In this document: positions 55,050 to 63,285 of the stretch, in pieces
How positions within the stretch are numbered: position 1 is the stretch's first letter
How the letters are laid out: every line of letters begins with the position of its first letter
NCBI GenBank assembly: GCA_022822125.1
Contig: JAJECF010000037.1
Coordinates: 1-64,000, forward strand
Length of the DNA: 64,000 nt
Source of the DNA: Alphaproteobacteria bacterium
GTDB taxonomy: Bacteria; Pseudomonadota; Alphaproteobacteria; Bin95
Direction: 5' to 3'
Program-made: the position numbers and the translations under genes
The notes under the pieces: generated by a model
The model's input: the letters and a program-made list of their open reading frames with translations, nothing else
What the model was told of the DNA's origin: nothing
Database searches by the model: none

Positions 55050-58000
55050 TCACCGGAAGTCGCGCGATTTCGGGATCGTGCGGAGGTTGCGCGGATGGCG
55101 CGAGGGGAAGGCGACGGGACCGGCGGAAGGCGGCCCGGTTTCGCCGTCCGGCGTCAGCAGGTCCAGCCAGCCGGTCAGGTCCTCCAGCCGGTCGGCGACG
55201 AGGTGGACGATGCCGGCAGCGCTCTGGACGCGGCCCCGGACCAGCACGAGGCGCCCGCCCAGAACCGCCTTGCGGAAGCTCTCCAGCACGCGCGGCCAGA
55301 CCACGATATTCACGACGCCGCTTTCGTCCTCCAGCGTCATGAAGATGACGCCGCTCGCGCTGCCGGGGCGCTGGCGGACCAGCACGAGGCCGGCGGCGGC
55401 CGCGCGCTGCCCGTCGCGCGCGGTTGCAATCGCCCCGGCTGCAAGCGCGCCTTTCCTGCCCAGGCGCGCGCGCAGGAAGGCGAGCGGATGCGCCCGGAGC
55501 GAGAGCCTGAGCGTGCGGTAGTCCTCGACGACCTCCTCGCCCGGCATCATGGCAGGCAGTAAGGCCGGCGGTTCCGCACCCTCGGCGGGTCTGCCCGCCG
55601 CCTCGAAAAGAGGCAGTGGCGGCGCCTTCGGCAAGGCGCGGGCCTGCCAGAGCGCCCCGCGCCGGTCCAGCCCCATGGAACCGAAGGCGTCGGCGGCGGC
55701 CAGCGTTTCGATGGCGGCGGCCCCGATCCCGGTCTCGCGCTGCATGGCGGCGATATCCGGCCAGGGCCGCGCGCCGCGGACGCTGAGGAGGCACTCGGCG
55801 TCTTCCTTGCGCAGGCCGCCTATCTGGCGCAGGCCGAGCCTGAGCGCATGACCCCCGCCCGCCATACGCTCCAGGCTGTTGTCCCAACCGCTTGCATGGA
55901 CATCCGCCGGGCGCACTTCCACCCCGTGTTCGCGGGCATCGCGCACGATCTGGGCCGGGGCGTAGAAGCCCATCGGCTGCGCATTCAGCAACGCGCAGGC
56001 GAAGACCTCCGGGTGGCGGCCCTTGAGCCATGAGGAGACCCAGGCGAGGAGCGCGAAGCTCGCGGCGTGGGACTCGGGGAAACCGTAATCCCCGAAACCC
56101 TCGATCTGGCGGAAGCAGCGCGCCGCCAGTTCCGGGTCGTAGCCGCGCGCGGTCATGCGGCCCACCATCCGGTCCCGGAGCAGGCCGAGCGTGCCGCGCT
56201 TGCGGAAAGTCGCCATGGCGTGGCGCAGCGCATCGGCCTCGTCCGGCGTGAACTTCGCCGCCTCCATGGCGACGCGCATCGCCTGTTCCTGGAAGAGCGG
56301 CACGCCGAGCGTCTTCTCCAGCACCCGGCGCAGCTCGTCCGGGGCCCCGTGCTCCGGAGACGGAGCCGGATAGTCCACCTCCTCCAGCCCGTCCCGCCGG
56401 CGCAGATAGGGATGCACCATATCGCCCTGGATCGGGCCGGGGCGCACGATGGCCACCTCGATCACCAAGTCGTAGAAGCTGCGCGGCCTGAGCCGCGGCA
56501 GCATGTTCATCTGCGCCCGGCTTTCGATCTGGAAGACGCCGATGGTGTCGGCCCGGCAGATCATGTCCCAGACCTGCCTGTCCTCCGCCGGCACGGCGGC
56601 GAGCGTGAGCGCCATATCCTTGTGCGCCGCCAGCAGTTCGAAGGCCTTGCGGATGCAGGTCAGCATGCCGAGGCCCAGCACATCGACCTTCATCAGGCCG
56701 AGCGCCTCCAGGTCGTCCTTGTCCCATTCGATGAAGGTGCGCTCCTTCATCGCCGCATTGCCGACGGGCACGGTCTCGTCGAGCCGGCCGCGGGTCAGCA
56801 CGAAGCCGCCGACATGCTGCGAGAGGTGGCGGGGGAAGCCCTGCAGTTCGGTTGCCAGCGCGACGGTCCGGCGCAGCAGCGGATCGGCGGGGTCGAGCCC
56901 GGCCTCGCGGAGCCTCTGTTCGGGAACGCCCTCGCGGCGCATGTCGCGGACGGCGGCGGCGAGCGCGGCGGCAGTGTCTTCCGACAACCCCATCGCCTTG
57001 CCGACATCGCGCACGGCGCTGCGGGCGCGGTAGGAGATGACGGTGGCGGCGATCCCGGCGCGCTCGCGGCCATAGCGCTCATAGATGTACTGGATCACCT
57101 CCTCGCGCCGCTCATGCTCGAAATCGACATCGATATCGGGCGGCTCGCGGCGTTCGCGGGAGATGAAGCGTTCGAACAGGAGGTCAATGCGGGCCGGATC
57201 GACGGCGGTAATGCCGAGGCAGTAGCAGACCGCTGAATTCGCCGCCGAGCCCCGCCCCTGGCAGAGGATGCCCTCGCCGTCGGCGAAGCGCACAATGTCG
57301 TGGACGGTGAGGAAATAGGGCGCGTAGTCCAGTTCGCCGATCAGCCCGAGCTCGTGCCGGAGCGCGGCGGCGACCTTCTCCGGGACGCCGTCCGGATAGC
57401 GCCAGGCCGCGCCCTTCCAGGCGAGCGCCTCCAGATGCCGCTGCGGCGTGCTGCCGGCCGGCACCGGCTCGTCGGGATATTCATAGGCAAGTTCGTCCAG
57501 GCTGAATGTGCAAAGCGAGACGGCTTCGAGGCTGCGCGCAACCGCGTCCTCATGGCCCCGGAAGAGCCGTGCGATTTCGGCGCCGTCCTTGAGGTGTCGT
57601 TCGGCATTGGCGGCGAGACGCCGGCCCGCTTCCGCCACGGTGACATGCTCGCGAATGGCCGTCAGCACGTCCTGAAGCGGCCGGCGCTCGGGGCGGTGGT
57701 AGTGAACGTCGTTGGTGGCGAGGAGCGGCGCGCCGGCGTGCTCCGCCAGCGCCGCCAGGCGGCTGAGGCGGGCGCGATCGCCGCCCCGGTAGAGCATGTG
57801 CGCGGCGAGGTAGAGCGGCCCGTCATGCGCGCGGCAGAGCCCGGCGAGCTCCGCCTCGAAGCCCTCGCACAGATGCTTCGGCGGCAGTGCGACCAGCAGT
57901 TGCCCCTCGGCATGGGCAATCAGGTCCTCCCGGCGCAGCACGCATTCGCCCTTGGCCGCGCGGCGCTGGCCGAGCGTGAGCAGCCGGCAGAGGCGGCCCC

Positions 58001-58262
58001 AGGCGGCGCGGTCGCGGGGATAGCAGAGCAGCGAGGCGCCGTCGGCAAGGTCGAGCCGCGCGCCGGTCAGCAGGCGGATGCCGGCCCGCTTCGCCGCCAT
58101 ATGGGCGCGCACCGCGCCGGCGAGCGTGTTGCGGTCCGCGATGCCGATGGCCGCGAGCCCGAGCCGCGCGGCCTCCTCCACCAGCTCCTCCGCATGGGAG
58201 GCGCCACTGAGAAAGCTGAAATTGCTGACCGCCTGCAATTCCGCGTAAGGGACGCCGCTCAT
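55050..58262 (-). CDS. dnaE2: Error-prone DNA polymerase III alpha subunit DnaE2
   Basis: This 1070-residue C-family polymerase does SOS mutagenesis with ImuA and ImuB. It begins with a PHP domain (YAELQAVSNFSFLSGASHAEE, IADRNTLAG), followed by the palm with GRGSAANSAVCY and the catalytic aspartates in PDIDVDF, and the fingers. It ends with an OB fold (SGVIFMTLEDESGVVNIVVWP) instead of the tau-binding tail of DnaE1. The ATG at 58262 overlaps the imuB stop (ATGA), marking translational coupling. Length fits DnaE2. Confidence 0.96.
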   Translation of the reverse strand: MSGVPYAELQAVSNFSFLSGASHAEELVEEAARLGLAAIGIADRNTLAGAVRAHMAAKRAGIRLLTGARLDLADGASLLCYPRDRAAWGRLCRLLTLGQRRAAKGECVLRREDLIAHAEGQLLVALPPKHLCEGFEAELAGLCRAHDGPLYLAAHMLYRGGDRARLSRLAALAEHAGAPLLATNDVHYHRPERRPLQDVLTAIREHVTVAEAGRRLAANAERHLKDGAEIARLFRGHEDAVARSLEAVSLCTFSLDELAYEYPDEPVPAGSTPQRHLEALAWKGAAWRYPDGVPEKVAAALRHELGLIGELDYAPYFLTVHDIVRFADGEGILCQGRGSAANSAVCYCLGITAVDPARIDLLFERFISRERREPPDIDVDFEHERREEVIQYIYERYGRERAGIAATVISYRARSAVRDVGKAMGLSEDTAAALAAAVRDMRREGVPEQRLREAGLDPADPLLRRTVALATELQGFPRHLSQHVGGFVLTRGRLDETVPVGNAAMKERTFIEWDKDDLEALGLMKVDVLGLGMLTCIRKAFELLAAHKDMALTLAAVPAEDRQVWDMICRADTIGVFQIESRAQMNMLPRLRPRSFYDLVIEVAIVRPGPIQGDMVHPYLRRRDGLEEVDYPAPSPEHGAPDELRRVLEKTLGVPLFQEQAMRVAMEAAKFTPDEADALRHAMATFRKRGTLGLLRDRMVGRMTARGYDPELAARCFRQIEGFGDYGFPESHAASFALLAWVSSWLKGRHPEVFACALLNAQPMGFYAPAQIVRDAREHGVEVRPADVHASGWDNSLERMAGGGHALRLGLRQIGGLRKEDAECLLSVRGARPWPDIAAMQRETGIGAAAIETLAAADAFGSMGLDRRGALWQARALPKAPPLPLFEAAGRPAEGAEPPALLPAMMPGEEVVEDYRTLRLSLRAHPLAFLRARLGRKGALAAGAIATARDGQRAAAAGLVLVRQRPGSASGVIFMTLEDESGVVNIVVWPRVLESFRKAVLGGRLVLVRGRVQSAAGIVHLVADRLEDLTGWLDLLTPDGETGPPSAGPVAFPSRHPRNLRTIPKSRDFR

Positions 58263-59830
58263 CCGTAGAGCCCGTGGATATACCAGCGGGGCGGCTCCTT
58301 GTCGCCGGCGTCCCGGTAGAGGCCGGCGCGGAACAGCCAGTAGCGCCGGCCTTCCGCGTCCTCGACGCGGTAATAGTCGCGCGGCCTGTCCTCCGGGCCC
58401 GCAGTCCACCATTCCGGCTCGATGCGTTCGGGGCCCTCGGCGCGGGCGACGCGGCGGCGCAACCGGCGCCAGGCGAACAGCGCCGGCGGCCCGTCCGGCA
58501 CCTCGGCCACGGCCTCCACCGGCTCGGGCGGGTCGAACAGGCGAAAGGGGCGCGGCGGCAGGCCCGGGCGCACGGGCCAGGCCGCGCCTTCCCGGCCGGG
58601 CGCCATCCGTCGTTCGGCGCGTTCCGGCAGGTGGCTCTCGACCGGTTCGAGACGAAAGACCGCCTCCTCCCCGAGACGGGCCAGCAGCCGGTCGATCAGC
58701 GGGCCGAGCTCTCCGTCGCCGCGCCCGCCCTCCGCCAGCCGGAATTGCGCGGGCGCAAGCGGCTCGGCGCGCACGGCGTGGAGCGCCATCGCGTCGATCC
58801 CGAAGCCGGGGTCCACGGTCTCGATCTTTCCGGCGAACAGGCGCGCAAGATGCGCGGCGTCGCGGGTGGCGCGCGCGGTCGAGACGCCGCGCCGGGCCGC
58901 GCCGCCATCCACCCGGCAGCACAGCAGAGCAAGGGTCCGCGCGCCGAGCCCGTCCCGCTCCAGCGAGGCGCAGAGGTCTTCGGCAAGCCGGGCGAGCGCC
59001 GCCTCCAGCCCGGCGAGGTCGATCAGCGGCTCCGGGAAGGCCAGGCGCGCAAGGCAGGCGGGCGGCGGCGGCAGGGACGCCACCGGGTCGGGGCGGCGGC
59101 CGAGCGCGCGGTCGAGACGTTCCGGCACGGCCTCGCCCTCCTCCCGGCCCCTGAATCGACGCGCGAGCGCCGCGCGCGGCAGGGCCGCCGCCGCGCCGAC
59201 GGTCGTGAGGCCCAGGCGGCGCAGCAGGCGGGCGTCCCCGGGCGCGATCCTGAGCGCTTCGACCGGCAGCGGGCCGAGCGCGGCAAGGGTGGCGCCGGGC
59301 GCGGCGATGCGGCAGCCCGCCCCGCCGAAGCGGGCGAGCGCCCAGGCGGCGCCCGGCGTATCGGCAAGGCCTGTCCGCGCCTCGAAGCCAAGGCCCGCAA
59401 GGCGCGCCTCCACCTCCGCCGCCATCGCCGCCTCACCGCCGAAGAGGTGGTCGGCGCCGGCTATATCGAGCAGCAGGCCGTCCTCACCATCGACCGCGCA
59501 GCAGGGCGTGAAGCGGTTGCACCAGAGCGCGAGGCGTTCGAGCCCGCGCCGGTCCTGCGCCGGCCGGGCGTCGGCAACGGCGAGGCGGGGCAGCAGGGCG
59601 CGGGCGTCGGCGAGCCGCATGCCGGGCGCGAGCCCCTCGGCCCCGGCCTGCCGGTTGACCGCTGTCAGCACCGCGCCGTGGCGGCCGGGCGCGGTGAGCG
59701 CGAAGGGGACCGGCTCAGCCGGCGGCCTGCGCGAAGGCGCGACAGCGGGCCGCCGCGCGCGGCGCAGCCGGTCGATCGGCCAGCGCGGCAGCCATATCGA
59801 AATCAGCCGTCTCACGATTTCACTCCACAT
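58259..59830 (-). CDS. imuB: ImuB, Y-family polymerase-like mutasome protein
   Basis: This 523-residue protein has the Y-family polymerase layout (ISIWLPRWPIDRL at the N-terminus, LWCNRFTPCCAVDGEDGLLLDIAGADHLFGGE) but lacks the paired DE catalytic motif, as known for ImuB, so it serves as a mutasome hub and not as an active polymerase. A likely clamp-binding segment lies in PRPFRLFDPPEPV, and the C-terminus has the conserved RDYYRVEDAEGRRYWLFRAGLY and WYIHGLYG. It overlaps imuA by 11 bp and dnaE2 by 4 bp. Confidence 0.95.
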   Translation of the reverse strand: MWSEIVRRLISIWLPRWPIDRLRRARRPAVAPSRRPPAEPVPFALTAPGRHGAVLTAVNRQAGAEGLAPGMRLADARALLPRLAVADARPAQDRRGLERLALWCNRFTPCCAVDGEDGLLLDIAGADHLFGGEAAMAAEVEARLAGLGFEARTGLADTPGAAWALARFGGAGCRIAAPGATLAALGPLPVEALRIAPGDARLLRRLGLTTVGAAAALPRAALARRFRGREEGEAVPERLDRALGRRPDPVASLPPPPACLARLAFPEPLIDLAGLEAALARLAEDLCASLERDGLGARTLALLCCRVDGGAARRGVSTARATRDAAHLARLFAGKIETVDPGFGIDAMALHAVRAEPLAPAQFRLAEGGRGDGELGPLIDRLLARLGEEAVFRLEPVESHLPERAERRMAPGREGAAWPVRPGLPPRPFRLFDPPEPVEAVAEVPDGPPALFAWRRLRRRVARAEGPERIEPEWWTAGPEDRPRDYYRVEDAEGRRYWLFRAGLYRDAGDKEPPRWYIHGLYG

Positions 59831-60518
59831 CGCATGTTGCAGGCCGTCCGCCCCGGCAGCGCAGCAGCTCCAGGCGCCAGCGCGGCGGGCCGGGCGCGGC
59901 GGCGTCGAACGGGTCGGCCCGGTCCGGGGGCAGCGCCGCGACCCGCCAGCGCGAGGCGGCGGCGCTTGCGGGCGCGAGGCCGTCCCGGCGCAGCAGCAGG
60001 GCGGGGGTCAGGCTCTCGCGGGCGGCGAGTGCAAGCCGGCGGCTCCGGGTGAAATCGAGGCTTTCCGTCTCGCCCATCACCGCCGCCAGGGCGGCGCTCC
60101 GCAGCCCCTCCTCCATCGCCCAGGCGACATCCCGGTCGCGGCGGGCGGAGAGCAGCAGCAGGTCCGCCGGTTCGAGGCCGAATTCCCGCCAGCCCGGCCC
60201 GTAGAGCCGGCCGAAGGGGCTCGTCCGGCTCTGGCAGACCAGCACGGCGCGCCGCCCGTCCCGGCGCCGGAGCCGGGCGAGGAGCGCGGCGAGGAAGGCT
60301 GCCGCCGCCGGCCCGTCCCCCGGCGCTGCGCCCGCCGCCTCATGCAGCCCGCCCGGCGCCAGCCCCTCTGCCGGCAAGGCCGCATCCAGGCCGCCGGGCC
60401 GCCAGGCCGCCCCGCCCCCCGCCGGCTCTGCAACCGCCGTCCGGCGCTCCAGCAGCGCGACCCGCTGGCGCAGCGCAGCCAGGGCGGCGGGGTTTTTCCG
60501 GGGGAATACCGGCAACAT
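59820..60518 (-). CDS. imuA: ImuA, SOS mutasome protein
   Basis: This 232-residue RecA-like protein (no intact ATPase loop) contains GGLHEAAG, AVLVCQSRTSPFGRLYGPGW and LLLLSARRDRDVAWAMEEGLRSAALAAVMGE, typical of ImuA. It is the first gene of the imuA-imuB-dnaE2 operon. The ATG at 60518 is only 2 bp from the LexA box and 6 nt after the -10 element, so the mRNA may be leaderless. The alternative of a downstream start finds no better codon nearby. Confidence 0.93.
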   Translation of the reverse strand: MLPVFPRKNPAALAALRQRVALLERRTAVAEPAGGGAAWRPGGLDAALPAEGLAPGGLHEAAGAAPGDGPAAAAFLAALLARLRRRDGRRAVLVCQSRTSPFGRLYGPGWREFGLEPADLLLLSARRDRDVAWAMEEGLRSAALAAVMGETESLDFTRSRRLALAARESLTPALLLRRDGLAPASAAASRWRVAALPPDRADPFDAAAPGPPRWRLELLRCRGGRPATCDVE

Positions 60519-60520
60519 TA

Positions 60521-60553
60521 GTTCATTATTTGTTCCATGAACGGCCGAGTCAA
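60521..60553 (-). promoter_or_regulatory. SOS promoter and LexA box of the imuA operon
   Basis: On the minus strand, TTGACT (60553-60548) and AATAAT (60530-60525) are separated by exactly 17 bp. The alphaproteobacterial LexA box GTTC-N7-GTTC spans 60521-60535 and covers the -10. LexA binding there would block RNA polymerase directly. With the start codon 6 nt after the -10, transcription would begin at or next to the ATG. Confidence 0.92.
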
Positions 60554-60640
60554 GCGCCGTCGCAGCCCCTTGACCGGCCGGACAGACGGGCGCACAGAAC
60601 GGCCGGCAATGCCGCCGCAGGAGTCGACGGGACCCGGCCG

Positions 60641-61171
60641 ATGATCGCCATCGACGCGATGCGGGACAGCGACTGGCCCGAGGTCCGCGCGATTTACCGC
60701 GCAGGCCTGAGGACGGGCGTTGCCGCCTTCATGAAGAACCCGCCGAGCTGGAAGGCGTGGGACAGGGGCCATCTGGCCGTCGGCCGGCTGGTCGTGCGCG
60801 GCGGCGACGGCCGCGCGGTCGGCTGGGCGGCGCTGACGCCCGCGCCGGATACGTGAGGCGCGGCCGGCGTCGCTGAGGTCAGCGTCTATGTCGATGAACG
60901 CGCGCAACGGTCGGGGGCCGGAACCGCCCTGCTGCAGGGGCTGATCGCGGCGTCGGAGGCGGAAGGCTACTGGACGCTCCAGGCGCAGATCATGGCTGCG
61001 AACCCGCCCAGCATCGCGCTCCACCGCAAATGCGGCTTTCGCGAGGTCGGCTACCGGGAGCGCTACGGCCATCTGGACGGCGTGTGGCGCGATGTGTTGC
61101 TGTTCGAGCGCCGCAGCGCCCGCGCCGGCGGGCCCGGCCTGCCGACACGGACTTGCGACGCGGCGGGCTGA
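60641..61171 (+). CDS. GNAT acetyltransferase, candidate selenoprotein (Sec at residue 72)
   Basis: The frame reads through an in-frame TGA at 60854-60856 and encodes 176 residues with Sec at 72. Both halves match one GNAT family (phosphinothricin/arsinothricin acetyltransferase-like): IYRAGLRTGVAAF, PPSWKAWDRGHL and GRAVGWAALTPAPDT before, and GVAEVSVYVDERAQRSGAG, GYWTLQAQIMAANPPSIALH and GFREVGYRERYG after it. In this family the residue before V-Y-x-GVAEVSVY is usually cysteine, so the TGA falls on the cysteine site. A SECIS-like hairpin follows. No frameshift is needed. A pseudogene with a single nonsense change is the alternative, but the conserved downstream half and hairpin argue against it. 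It is divergent from the SOS operon and lies 78 bp from the redoxin selenoprotein gene. Confidence 0.75.
60869..60886 (+). promoter_or_regulatory. SECIS-like hairpin of the GNAT gene
   Basis: GUCGCUG pairs with CAGCGUC (six pairs and one U-U mismatch) around an AGGU loop, beginning 13 nt after the UGA. The loop starts 20 nt after the UGA and has G at its second position, fitting the bacterial SECIS pattern. Confidence 0.7.
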
Positions 61172-61249
61172 GGACGGGCTGAGGGCGATTGCCCCGCCGC
61201 CGCGCCCATGTCAGGATGGTCCGCGTCCGGATAGAGAGAGGGGAACCCC

Positions 61250-61732
61250 ATGGGCGAGAAGCTGGGCATCGGCGCCGCGTTTCCGACCCTGTCGCTGACC
61301 CTGCTGGACCGGGGGCCGGCGGACGTGCCCGCGGATATGCCGGGCGCCTGGAAGGTGGTGCTGTTCTACCGCGGCCACTGGTGACCCTATTGCCGCCGTC
61401 AGTTGGACGGCTTTCAGGAATTATGGCCGGAATTCGAGGCGCGCGGCGTCTCCATCCTCGCCGGCAGCGTGGACGATGAGGACAACGCCCGCAAGCTCGC
61501 CGACGGCAAGAGCTTCCCCTTCGCTTACGGCATGACGCGGGCGGACGGGGACCGCATCGGCGCCTGGTGGGAGGAGCGCCGCAGCATCGTCCAGCCCTCC
61601 GAGTTCATCCTCAACGGCGAGGGCAGGGTCGAGGTCTCCAGCTACAGCGACGGCCCGCTCGGCCGCATGGACGCCGCCGACGCGCTGAAGCTGATCGACC
61701 TCTACGAGTTGCGGAGGAAGGCGGGGGGTTGA
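61250..61732 (+). CDS. Redoxin-domain selenoprotein (W-U-P-Y-C)
   Basis: An in-frame TGA at 61382-61384 is codon 45 of a 160-residue peroxiredoxin-like protein. The surrounding sequence is VVLFYRGHW-U-PYCRRQLDGF, where the family has RGxWCPYC, so Sec replaces the first cysteine of a CxxC redox pair; Cys48 is the partner. Upstream is the redoxin start (GAAFPTLSL) and downstream the fold continues (FEARGVSILAGSVDDED, IVQPSEFILNGEGRVEVSSY). A SECIS-like hairpin follows the UGA. GAGAGGGG before the ATG supports the start. It probably reduces peroxides or disulfides in the cytoplasm. Without readthrough the active site would be lost. It likely forms an operon with the upstream GNAT selenoprotein gene. 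Confidence 0.9.
61395..61411 (+). promoter_or_regulatory. SECIS-like hairpin of the redoxin gene
   Basis: GCCGUC pairs perfectly with GACGGC around an AGUUG loop, starting 11 nt after the UGA. The loop begins 17 nt after the UGA and contains GU at its second and third positions, the classic SelB contact pattern. Confidence 0.8.
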
Positions 61733-61908
61733 TCGGATTCGCCCGACGGAGTTGACGCTCCCAGGACGCCGCACTACAGTGTCCATATCCGCCCCTCGGC
61801 AGTACGCCTCGTTTCCGCCCCGGCATCGGGGTTGGCAATCATGAACGAGGCCAAACCCGGGGGGCTTTCCTTTGGCGTTGCAGTAGAGCGCCACCGGATT
61901 CGGTTCTT

Positions 61909-62622
61909 ATGGTTAAGTCGGCGATTCTCATTGACGGTGGTTACTTCCTTAAGCGATTGCCCACCGTGCGGCCGGACATCGCTTCTGACGATCCGAAAGC
62001 TGTAGCCGGGTCAGTAAGGCAATTGGTTCGGAGTCATTTGGAACAGCTAAACGAGATATACAAGGTTTCGAATTCTTTTCAGCTACTATATCGTACCTTC
62101 TATTACGATGCGCGACCATACGATAGAAAAGCGCATAAGCCCGTGAGCAATTCTGCAATTGACTATGCCCGAACGGAACAAGCTCGCTTTCACCAACAGT
62201 TGTTCGCCGCGCTGCGCAGGACCCCGAATGTGGCCGTCCGGCTGGGAGAGGTAACAAGAGACAGAAATCGAGCTTGGATTCTGAATGCCGAGCCGCAGAA
62301 GGCGCTTCTGAATAGACGACGCACAATCATCGATTTGACCGATGAGGACTTCTCGCCTGCCTTGCGGCAAAAGGGAGTCGATATGCGAATCGGGCTGGAT
62401 ATTGCGTCGCTTACTCTCAAACGCCACGCGGACATTATCATTCTCGTTTCCGGCGATTCGGATTTCGTTCCAGCGGCGAAATTTGCGCGCCGGGAAGGTG
62501 TGCGGTTCGTGCTCGATCCTCTTTGGCAGGATATCCCTCCCGATCTGCACGAACATATCGACGGTTTGACCAGCGGATTTCCCAGACCCCGGCGCGATGC
62601 GGGGCAGTCCGGAAATGCTTGA
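61909..62622 (+). CDS. NYN-domain (LabA/DUF88-like) protein
   Basis: This 237-residue protein has the PIN-like NYN fold: AILIDGGYFLKRL at the N-terminus with the first catalytic aspartate, LLYRTFYYDARPYD, GVDMRIGLDIASLTLKRHADIIILVSGDSDFVPAAKFARREG with the conserved acidic residues. NYN proteins are thought to be ribonucleases. Its base composition is visibly lower in GC than neighbours, suggesting horizontal acquisition. It sits beside a toxin-antitoxin pair. Its RNA target is unknown. Confidence 0.88.
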   Translation: MVKSAILIDGGYFLKRLPTVRPDIASDDPKAVAGSVRQLVRSHLEQLNEIYKVSNSFQLLYRTFYYDARPYDRKAHKPVSNSAIDYARTEQARFHQQLFAALRRTPNVAVRLGEVTRDRNRAWILNAEPQKALLNRRRTIIDLTDEDFSPALRQKGVDMRIGLDIASLTLKRHADIIILVSGDSDFVPAAKFARREGVRFVLDPLWQDIPPDLHEHIDGLTSGFPRPRRDAGQSGNA

Positions 62623-62712
62623 GCGTGGCGCTGGCAGCAACGGCGGCGTCGCACAGAGGCGCAAAGAACACCCTCACGCTGCTTTCGGATCGCGTCATTC
62701 GATCGTCCTATT

Positions 62713-62728
62713 GTCGTCATATGACGAC
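62713..62728. promoter_or_regulatory. Operator palindrome of the Xre/MbcA-RES operon
   Basis: GTCGTCATATGACGAC is a perfect 16-bp palindrome, 17 bp upstream of the antitoxin ATG. Its place suits autoregulation by the DNA-binding antitoxin. Confidence 0.82.
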
Positions 62729-62745
62729 TGCCGAGGAGGTTATTG

Positions 62746-63285
62746 ATGGCAAGCCCGGCTGCCGCCGCTTCGAATCCCGTGAGTCCCGGCACCGTCTTTT
62801 CGCCGTCCGATGCGGGCGAAACCGCCGGCATGGCAAGGTTGCTCGCCATCACGGATCCGGACGATTGCAGCGATGTGAGTCTCGCGCACCACGTTGCCGG
62901 CGGTCTCCGGCCCGCTGCAGTTGCAGCGATAGCCGACGCGTTCGGAGGCGACAGGAACCGGATCGTGGGACCCGTCGTGCCGGAAGCGACCTTCAGGCGG
63001 GCGCGGAAAGCCGGCAGGCTGTCCACGGAGCACAGCGGGCGGCTCTATGAAATCGCCCGCGTTGCGGTCGCCGCGGCCCGCGCATACCGCGGCGACCGCG
63101 AGCGGGTGGAAGCCTTCATGACGCGCCCGCATCCCCTGCTGGAGGGGGAGACGCCGTTCGACATGGCGAGGTCCGGCCCGGCGGGAGCGGATGCGGTCCT
63201 GAATCTTATCCGGCGGGCCGAGGCGTTTCGCCCTGACCGGACCGCGCAGGCTGCCGGAGACGATCCGGGTCTTCCGGATCGGTGA
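62746..63285 (+). CDS. Antitoxin of the Xre/MbcA/ParS (DUF2384) family
   Basis: This 179-residue protein has a helical N-terminal half and a C-terminal DUF2384 domain (SGRLYEIARVAVAAARAYRGDRERVEAFMTRPHPLLEGETPFDMARSGPAGADAVLNLIRR), which usually caps the RES toxin active site. GAGGAGG 6 nt before the ATG marks the start. A TTG one codon earlier is less likely. The last 35 bp overlap the toxin gene in another frame. It should neutralise the RES toxin and repress the operon. Confidence 0.9.
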   Translation: MASPAAAASNPVSPGTVFSPSDAGETAGMARLLAITDPDDCSDVSLAHHVAGGLRPAAVAAIADAFGGDRNRIVGPVVPEATFRRARKAGRLSTEHSGRLYEIARVAVAAARAYRGDRERVEAFMTRPHPLLEGETPFDMARSGPAGADAVLNLIRRAEAFRPDRTAQAAGDDPGLPDR

